64,000 nucleotides of DNA from NCBI GenBank assembly GCA_021769555.1, contig JAETSR010000005.1, positions 117,850 to 181,849 on the forward strand. Direction: 5' to 3'. Numbering within the stretch: the first letter of the stretch is position 1; the number at the start of each line of letters is the position of its first letter. Below, piece after piece: positions 58,185-64,000 of the stretch. The stretch is from Clostridiaceae bacterium. GTDB lineage: Bacteria > Bacillota > Clostridia > Oscillospirales > Acutalibacteraceae. The notes under the pieces were generated by a model. The model saw only the letters and a list, made by a program, of their open reading frames with translations, was not told the origin of the DNA and searched no databases. The position numbers and the translations under genes are program-made.

Positions 58185-61100
58185 TTGGTCACCAGAGTGT
58201 TTGTAGAAAAGAAGCCCGGCTTTGACATTGAGGCCGGCCATATGCTGTCGGATTTGCGGGATGTTTTGGGGATAAAGGGGCTCAGGGGCGTGCGCGTTCT
58301 CAACCGCTATGACGTCTCGGGCCTTACTCCGGAGGAGTTTGAGCTGGCGGCCAAGACTATACTGTCCGAGCCAAACCTTGACAATGTATACCCCGAGGAC
58401 TATGTTCCGGACTGCCGGACCTTTGCCATGGAGTATCTGCCCGGCCAGTACGACCAGAGGGCCGACTCAGCCGCCCAGTGCGTGCAGCTGCTTACCCAGG
58501 GCGAGCGCCCCGCCGTGGTCACGGCAAAGGTCATCGGGCTTTTGGGGGACGTCTCCGACGAGGATTTTCAGAGAGTGAAGGCCTACCTCATAAACCCGGT
58601 GGAGTCCAGGGAGGCCTCCATGGACAAGCCTGAGAGCCTGGAACTGAACGCCCCGGCCCCCGCGGATGTGCAGCGGGTCACCGGCTTTATTTCCTGGGAC
58701 AGGGAGAAGATGTCCCAGTATTTCCAGTCCATGGGCTTTGCTATGACCCTGGACGACCTTATATTCTGCCAGGAGTATTTCAGGGACGAGGAGCGCCGCG
58801 ACCCCTCCGTCACCGAACTCAGGGTGATAGATACCTACTGGAGCGACCACTGCCGCCACACCACCTTCCTCACCCGCCTGAACCATATCGACATAGAGGA
58901 CGGCCCACTAAAGGCCGCCGTTGAGCAGGCCCTTAAAGACTATTTAGCTCTTAGGGACGGGCTCTACGGCGAGACTGACCGCCCGGTGTCCCTTATGGAC
59001 ATGGCTACTATAGGCGGCAAATATCTAAGGAAGAAGGGCCTTGTGCCCGATTTGGACGTGAGCGACGAGATAAACGCCTGCTCCATAGAGGCCCCCATAA
59101 CCGTAGACGGCAAAACAGAGACCTGGCTCATACAGTTTAAAAACGAGACCCATAACCATCCCACGGAGATAGAGCCCTTCGGCGGGGCGGCCACCTGCCT
59201 TGGCGGGGCCATACGCGACCCCCTGTCCGGGCGGGCCTATGTGTACCAGGCCATGCGCGTCACCGGCTCAGGGGACCCCACCGTGCCCCTCTCCGAGACC
59301 CTTCACGGCAAGCTGCCCAGCCGGAAGATAACCACCGGCGCGGCGGCGGGATATTCCAGCTACGGCAACCAGGTGGGCCTTGCCACCGGGCAGGTCACCG
59401 AGCTATACGACCCCGGCTACGTTGCAAAAAGGCTTGAGATAGGCGCGGTTGTGGGCGCTTCCCCCAAGGAGAACGTGCGCCGGGAGGAGCCCGCCCCCGG
59501 GGACATTATCGTGCTTTTGGGCGGGGCCACCGGCCGGGACGGAATCGGCGGGGCCACCGGCTCCAGCATGGCCCATACGGAAAAATCCGTTGAGGTCTGC
59601 GGGGCCCAGGTGCAGAAGGGAAACCCGCCTACCGAAAGGAAGATACAGCGGCTCTTTAGAAATGCCCAGGCCGCAAAGCTCATCAAGCGCTGCAACGATT
59701 TCGGCGCGGGGGGCGTATGCGTGGCCATAGGGGAGCTGGCCCCGGGGCTCCTGATAGACCTGGACAGCGTGCCCAAAAAGTACGAGGGGCTTGACGGAAC
59801 TGAGCTCGCCATATCCGAGTCCCAGGAGCGCATGGCCGTGGTGCTGGCCCCTGAGGATGTGGATAAGTTCAAGGCTCTGGCCGCAAGGGAGAATCTGGAC
59901 GCCCAGAATGTGGCTGTAGTCACCGAGAGCCCCCGGCTCAAGATGGAGTGGCGTGGGGACAAGATAGTTGACCTGTCAAGAGCGTTTTTAGATACAAACG
60001 GCGTGACCCAGAACGCCGACGCTGTAATTGCCGCGCCGCAGGGCCCGTGCGCCATGGATGAGGTTCCGGAGGCTCTCAGGGGCAAGTCCGGGGCTCAGGC
60101 GCTGCTTGCAAATATGGCACGCCTAGAGGTCTGCTGCCAGAAGGGCCTCTGTGAGCGCTTCGACTCGGTGATAGGCGCGGGCACGGTGCTCATGCCCTTC
60201 GGCGGGCTCTATCAGCTCACCCCCGAGGAGGCAATGGTGGCGAAGGTCCCCCTGCTCTCAGGGGAGACCGACGACGCCACGGCCATGAGCTACGGCTATA
60301 TACCAAAAGTCTCCCGCTGGTCCCCATTTATGGGCGCGGCCTACGCGGTGGTGGAGAGCCTGTCTAAGCTGGCCGCCGTGGGCGCGGACCCATTAAAGGC
60401 CCGGCTTACCTTCCAGGAGTATTTCCCAAGGCTCCACGACGTCCCCTCCCGCTGGGGCCAGCCCGCCGCGGCACTTTTAGGGGCTCTCTCGGCCCAGCTG
60501 GGCATGGGGCTCCCGGCTATCGGCGGCAAGGACAGCATGTCCGGCTCCTTTGAAGCCCTGGACGTGCCCCCAACCCTTGTGAGCTTCGCTTTGTCTATGA
60601 CAAAGGCCAGCCGCACCATCTCCGCCTGCGTGAAGCATCCGGGGACGAAACTGGTCCTGATACCCATACCAAAGGCCGAGAGCGGAATGCCCATCTGGGC
60701 CGGGCTCAAAGAGCTCTACCGCCGGGTCTTAGCCGCCATGGACTGCGGGGAGATAACCGCCGCCTCTGTAGTCCGTGAGGGCGGCGCCGCTGCCGCGGCC
60801 ATGCGCATGTGCTTCGGCAATAAGCTGGGCTTCAAGTTCCAACCCGGGCTCTCCCCCGAGACCCTGTACGCCCCAATGCAGGGCGCGATAGTCGCGGCCC
60901 TCTCCCCCGAGGCTGCATTCCAGGGCGGGATACTCCTAGGCCACACCACCGGCGGGGAGAACGTGCATATAGACGGGGAAAAGGTGCCTGTGGAGGAGCT
61001 TATAAACGCCTGGTCCGGCACGTTGGAGAAGGTCTTCCCCAGCTTCGCCGCCCCCGCCCCCATGCCCGCCGACACGCCCCTCTATACAGAGCGCGCAAAG

Positions 61101-61922
61101 TCCTCGCCGGTGATAAAGTCGCCAAGGCCAAAAGTGTTTATCCCCGCCTTCCCCGGCACTAACAGCGAGGTGGATTCCGCACGCGCCTTTGAGAGGGCCG
61201 GGGCCGAGGCCAATGTCCTGGTGGTGCGCAACCTGACTCCCTCAGACATTGAGGAAACTCTTAAAGAGATGGAGAATGCCATAAGGGAGAGCCAGATTAT
61301 TATGATACCCGGCGGCTTCTCCGGAGGCGACGAGCCTGAGGGGTCCGGCAAGTTTATCGCCACCACCTTCAGAAACCCCAGAATAGCAGAGGCCGTTATG
61401 GACATGCTGGACAATAGGGACGGCCTTATGCTCGGCATATGCAACGGCTTCCAGGCCCTCATAAAGCTGGGCCTTCTGCCCTACGGCAGGATAACCGAGC
61501 CCAGTGAAACCGCACCCACCCTCACCTTCAACTCCCTGGGCCGCCACGCTTCAAGGCTTGTGTACACCAGGGTGACCAGCGTAAAATCCCCCTGGCTTAG
61601 GGGCACAAACGCCGGGGATGTTCACACCATAGCCATATCCCACGGCGAGGGCCGGTTCGTGGCCGATGGCACGGCCCTCAAGGCCCTGATAGAGGGCGGG
61701 CAGATAGCCACCCAGTACGTGGACCCCGAGGGGGCCGTGAGCGGGGACATCCGCTGGAACCCCAACGGCTCCGTCTGCGGCATAGAGGGCATTACCAGCC
61801 CCGACGGCAGGATACTCGGGAAGATGGGCCATAACGAGCGCTGGACAAAGGGCCTGTTTAAGAATGTGCCCGGGCATAAGGACCAGAAGCTGTTCAGGTC
61901 CGGTGTGGAGTATTTCCAGTAA
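58185..61922 (+). CDS. purL: Phosphoribosylformylglycinamidine synthase, long single-chain form
   Basis: 1245 residues. It carries the FGAM synthetase core (DTYWSDHCRHTTF; ETHNHPTEIEPFGGAATCLGG; GGKDSMSGSFE) and a C-terminal glutaminase domain (FIPAFPGTNSEVDSARAFE; GGFSGGDEPEGSGKF; the Cys in LGICNGFQALIKLGLLP). It catalyses the fourth step of purine synthesis with its own ammonia supply. I start at TTG 58185, because GGAGGG lies 6 bases upstream and translation there gives VTRVFVEKKPGFD, the family N-terminus; ATGs further upstream lack ribosome sites. The methyltransferase gene overlaps its stop by one base. Confidence 0.95.
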   Translation: MVTRVFVEKKPGFDIEAGHMLSDLRDVLGIKGLRGVRVLNRYDVSGLTPEEFELAAKTILSEPNLDNVYPEDYVPDCRTFAMEYLPGQYDQRADSAAQCVQLLTQGERPAVVTAKVIGLLGDVSDEDFQRVKAYLINPVESREASMDKPESLELNAPAPADVQRVTGFISWDREKMSQYFQSMGFAMTLDDLIFCQEYFRDEERRDPSVTELRVIDTYWSDHCRHTTFLTRLNHIDIEDGPLKAAVEQALKDYLALRDGLYGETDRPVSLMDMATIGGKYLRKKGLVPDLDVSDEINACSIEAPITVDGKTETWLIQFKNETHNHPTEIEPFGGAATCLGGAIRDPLSGRAYVYQAMRVTGSGDPTVPLSETLHGKLPSRKITTGAAAGYSSYGNQVGLATGQVTELYDPGYVAKRLEIGAVVGASPKENVRREEPAPGDIIVLLGGATGRDGIGGATGSSMAHTEKSVEVCGAQVQKGNPPTERKIQRLFRNAQAAKLIKRCNDFGAGGVCVAIGELAPGLLIDLDSVPKKYEGLDGTELAISESQERMAVVLAPEDVDKFKALAARENLDAQNVAVVTESPRLKMEWRGDKIVDLSRAFLDTNGVTQNADAVIAAPQGPCAMDEVPEALRGKSGAQALLANMARLEVCCQKGLCERFDSVIGAGTVLMPFGGLYQLTPEEAMVAKVPLLSGETDDATAMSYGYIPKVSRWSPFMGAAYAVVESLSKLAAVGADPLKARLTFQEYFPRLHDVPSRWGQPAAALLGALSAQLGMGLPAIGGKDSMSGSFEALDVPPTLVSFALSMTKASRTISACVKHPGTKLVLIPIPKAESGMPIWAGLKELYRRVLAAMDCGEITAASVVREGGAAAAAMRMCFGNKLGFKFQPGLSPETLYAPMQGAIVAALSPEAAFQGGILLGHTTGGENVHIDGEKVPVEELINAWSGTLEKVFPSFAAPAPMPADTPLYTERAKSSPVIKSPRPKVFIPAFPGTNSEVDSARAFERAGAEANVLVVRNLTPSDIEETLKEMENAIRESQIIMIPGGFSGGDEPEGSGKFIATTFRNPRIAEAVMDMLDNRDGLMLGICNGFQALIKLGLLPYGRITEPSETAPTLTFNSLGRHASRLVYTRVTSVKSPWLRGTNAGDVHTIAISHGEGRFVADGTALKALIEGGQIATQYVDPEGAVSGDIRWNPNGSVCGIEGITSPDGRILGKMGHNERWTKGLFKNVPGHKDQKLFRSGVEYFQ

Positions 61923-62671
61923 TGAAGCGTGATACAGACAGCATAAGGCAGGCCCGAGAGAGCTTTAACCGCGTTTTGGGCAGCCAAAAATATGCGGACA
62001 TCATCCGGGACAGCGGCCACCTGGAATTGTTGCTGGAGCTTGCAGGCAGCGGGCACAGGAGTGTTCTGGATATTGGCACCGGGAACGGGTATTTGGCGTT
62101 CCCGCTGGCTAAGAGGTTACCGGACGCCAATGTTGTCGGAATCGATATTGCAGAGAAAATTGTGGAAAGGAACAATGCTTTTGCAAGGGAGCGGGGAATC
62201 AAAAACCTGTCCTTTCTGGCATTCGATGGGCTTCTATACCCCTTTGAGAGCGGCAGCTTTGATTTAATAGTTACCAGATATGCCTTCCACCATTTTCCCA
62301 ATGCCGGAAACGCGGTCCGCCAGATGAATCAAATCCTGAGGAAGAACGGAAAAGTCCTGGTTTCCGACCCCATGAGAAGCTCCGCCGGCCGGGGTGAGAT
62401 AATCGATGATTTTATGCGGGTAAAAAAGGATGGGCATATCCGGTTCTACTCATCCGAAGCCCTTGACGGACTGTTTCTTTCCAGCGGCTTCAGGAAGGAA
62501 GCCCAGGTGATAACGGATATGCGCTTCCCCTTCCCCAGGCAGGCCGAGTACACAGAGCTCTATAACAGGCTCACGGAAGAAGAGAAGTCCCTGTACGACA
62601 TGACCGACAATGACGGCGTGATATGGGTCAATAATATCCATGTTGGAAACACTGTTTTTGCTAAAGAATAA
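61922..62671 (+). CDS. SAM-dependent methyltransferase, class I
   Basis: 249 residues. The SAM-binding motif VLDIGTGNGYLAFPL is near residues 46-60, then ANVVGIDIAEKIVERN, DLIVTRYAFHHFPNAGNAVR and LVSDPMRSSAGRGEI. It belongs to the UbiE/Methyltransf_11-like group; the substrate is unknown. TAATG coupling to purL is clear, although purL would not normally need it. Codon use is slightly AT-richer than in purL. Confidence 0.88.
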   Translation: MKRDTDSIRQARESFNRVLGSQKYADIIRDSGHLELLLELAGSGHRSVLDIGTGNGYLAFPLAKRLPDANVVGIDIAEKIVERNNAFARERGIKNLSFLAFDGLLYPFESGSFDLIVTRYAFHHFPNAGNAVRQMNQILRKNGKVLVSDPMRSSAGRGEIIDDFMRVKKDGHIRFYSSEALDGLFLSSGFRKEAQVITDMRFPFPRQAEYTELYNRLTEEEKSLYDMTDNDGVIWVNNIHVGNTVFAKE

Positions 62672-62697
62672 TTTTACTTTCAGAAAGCGTGATACCA

Positions 62698-63729
62698 ATG
62701 TCCATGCAGTTAAACCGCCAGCTACCCCTGCCAAACGATTTGAAGGCCCAATATCCCCTCTCCCCGGCCCTGCTGGAACGCAAGGCTTTGAGGGACCGGG
62801 AGATAAGGAAGGTCTTCGAGGGGAAGTCCGACAAGTTCATAGTGATAGTGGGGCCCTGCTCCGCCGACAATCAGGAGGCGCTTTTGGAGTACGTCCACAG
62901 GCTCGCGGAGGTGAACGAGGCCGTTAAGGACCGTCTGGTGATAATCCCAAGGGTATACACCAACAAGCCCCGCACCACCGGCCAGGGCTATAAGGGTATG
63001 CTCCACCAGCCCTCCCCGGACAAGGACCCTGACCTTTTGGAGGGGATAATCGCCATTAGGCGCATGCACATCAAGGTCATGGAGGAGACCGGGCTCACCG
63101 CCGCGGACGAAATGCTGTACCCCGAGAACAGGAGCTACCTTGACGATGTGCTCAGCTATGAGGCCGTGGGCGCCCGCTCGGTGGAGAACCAGCAGCACAG
63201 GCTCACCGCAAGCGGCATGGACATCCCCGTGGGGATGAAGAACCCCACCAGCGGCGACCTCGCCGTTATGCTCAACTCCATCCAGGCCGCCCAGAGCTCC
63301 CATAATTTCCTCTACCGCGGCTGGGACGCCACCACGGACGGCAATCCCCTGGCCCACGCGATTTTAAGAGGGGGTGTTGACAAATACGGCACCTGTGTGC
63401 CCAACTACCATTTTGAGGACCTGAAGCGCCTTTCTGAGCTCTACGGCGAAAGGGACCTTCAAAACCCCGCGGTGATAGTTGACGTGAACCACTCCAATTC
63501 CGACAAGAGGTATAAAGAGCAGATAAGGATAGTCAGCGAGGTGCTCCACAGCCGCAGCCATAGTCCGGAGCTCCACAGCCTTGTGAAGGGCGTGATGATA
63601 GAGAGCTATCTTGAGGAGGGCTGCCAGCCCATCGAAGGGGAGCGGACCTATGGGAAGTCTATTACGGACCCGTGCCTGGGGTGGGGGGATACGAGGAATT
63701 TGATTTTCAGTATTGCGGAGAGGGCTTAG
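62698..63729 (+). CDS. aroF: DAHP synthase (3-deoxy-7-phosphoheptulonate synthase), type I
   Basis: 343 residues. Active-site motifs: IVIVGPCSADN with the metal-binding Cys, RVYTNKPRTTGQGYKGM, LSYEAVGARSVENQQHR, PVGMKNPTSGD and VDVNHSNSDKR. It condenses PEP with erythrose-4-phosphate to open aromatic amino-acid synthesis. This is the AroFGH-like type I-alpha form; which feedback inhibitor it obeys cannot be told. The start is uncertain: ATG 62698, ATG 62704 and GTG 62689 are possible, all with weak ribosome sites, and I chose the first ATG. It follows the methyltransferase by 26 bases. Confidence 0.95.
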   Translation: MSMQLNRQLPLPNDLKAQYPLSPALLERKALRDREIRKVFEGKSDKFIVIVGPCSADNQEALLEYVHRLAEVNEAVKDRLVIIPRVYTNKPRTTGQGYKGMLHQPSPDKDPDLLEGIIAIRRMHIKVMEETGLTAADEMLYPENRSYLDDVLSYEAVGARSVENQQHRLTASGMDIPVGMKNPTSGDLAVMLNSIQAAQSSHNFLYRGWDATTDGNPLAHAILRGGVDKYGTCVPNYHFEDLKRLSELYGERDLQNPAVIVDVNHSNSDKRYKEQIRIVSEVLHSRSHSPELHSLVKGVMIESYLEEGCQPIEGERTYGKSITDPCLGWGDTRNLIFSIAERA

Positions 63730-63735
63730 TCATAC

Positions 63736-63764
63736 TTGACTTTCTGTTTTGAGTAATATATAAT
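63736..63764 (+). promoter_or_regulatory. Near-consensus promoter after aroF
   Basis: TTGACT-17 bp-TATAAT, followed by GAAAGGTGAG and an ATG at 63803. It indicates the start of another gene that is lost in the artefact sequence. Confidence 0.75.
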
Positions 63765-63802
63765 ATCTTTATGGAACTTACACAGAAAGGTGAGAAAATG
63801 TT

Positions 63803-63823
63803 ATGAATCAACCCCAAATTACT
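63803..63823 (+). CDS. First codons of a truncated gene (product unknown)
   Basis: ATG at 63803 follows AGAAAGGTGAG by about 8 bases and reads MNQPQIT before the sequence turns into G/C runs. Too little is left to name a product. An ATG eight bases upstream is followed at once by a stop. Confidence 0.35.
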
Positions 63824-64000
63824 TGGGGGGCCCCCCCCCCCCCAGCACCGCCCGGCCACACGAACACCCACCCCCCGCCCCCCGCGCGGGGCGGGGGGGG
63901 GGCGGGCCCCGCGAGGGGGGCGGGTGATGTGGGTGGGGGGGGGGTTGTGGGGGGGCCGGGGGCGGGGGGGGGCGGCGCGGGGGGGAGAGCGGGAGAGGGG
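63822..64000. other. Low-complexity G/C tail, probable assembly artefact
   Basis: The last ~180 bases are almost only G and C, first C-runs then G-runs of up to a dozen bases, with no codon structure. This is unlike any genomic region in the window and looks like low-quality poly-G read ends joined at a contig edge. Confidence 0.9.

Overview
The window reads as one chromosomal stretch of a Gram-positive anaerobe of class Clostridia, most likely an uncultured gut member of the Oscillospirales or a relative. I infer this from several traits together: a Na+/H+-translocating Rnf complex, a MurT/GatD-type operon, RNase M5, single-chain glycyl-tRNA synthetase, very long single-chain PurL, an S-layer-homology (SLH) protein, no outer-membrane genes, strong GGAGG ribosome sites and many sigma-A promoters with exactly 17-bp spacers. 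The DNA is GC-rich and densely coding, with frequent ATGA/TAATG stop-start overlaps. I found no rRNA, tRNA, CRISPR, insertion sequence, prophage or integrase. The species is not determinable from the window.

Region 1 (1-4.2 kb): start of a chemoreceptor-like protein, a tandem pair of membrane-anchored GH25 muramidase-like proteins (the second with degraded active-site motifs), an acetyltransferase and a GNAT-MarR fusion. Region 2 (4.2-13.8 kb, minus strand): an rnfCDGEA operon, then a lipoprotein gene, then rnfB, holA, rnmV and a HAD-HEPN-CBS-like fusion gene. Region 3 (14-24.9 kb): an AT-richer patch with a CPBP protease and small membrane proteins, followed by accessory genes including three separate ECF sigma/membrane-partner pairs, an Fe-S aldo-keto reductase, a SLOG-like protein and a family-2 glycosyltransferase.

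Region 4 (25-40.8 kb): the UPF0237/UPF0210 pair split by a double acetyltransferase, a membrane-Nudix fusion, an NhaC antiporter under a palindromic operator, an SLH-phosphodiester glycosidase with alpha-L-fucosidase, alanine racemase, a phosphodiesterase, and a GH32 sucrose hydrolase with fructokinase. Region 5 (40.8-54.2 kb): a second CPBP protease with its regulator, an alpha/beta hydrolase-lepA-hemW operon, glyS, a lipoprotein, a repeat-bearing single-pass membrane protein, and a galT-comF-folE-folP-folB-folK operon.

Region 6 (54.2-64 kb): rlmD, a MurT/GatD-like operon in which the GatD-like subunit lacks the expected catalytic Cys and His, purL with a methyltransferase, and DAHP synthase. 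The last ~180 bases are G/C-only low-complexity sequence and look like a sequencing or assembly artefact at a contig end.

The strongest leads are the catalytically degenerate MurT/GatD-like pair, several unusual domain fusions (HAD-HEPN-CBS, GNAT-MarR, membrane-Nudix), the lipoprotein gene set between rnfA and rnfB, the palindromic operator on nhaC, and the membrane protein with a five-unit Pro/Asp repeat and duplicated cytoplasmic motif.
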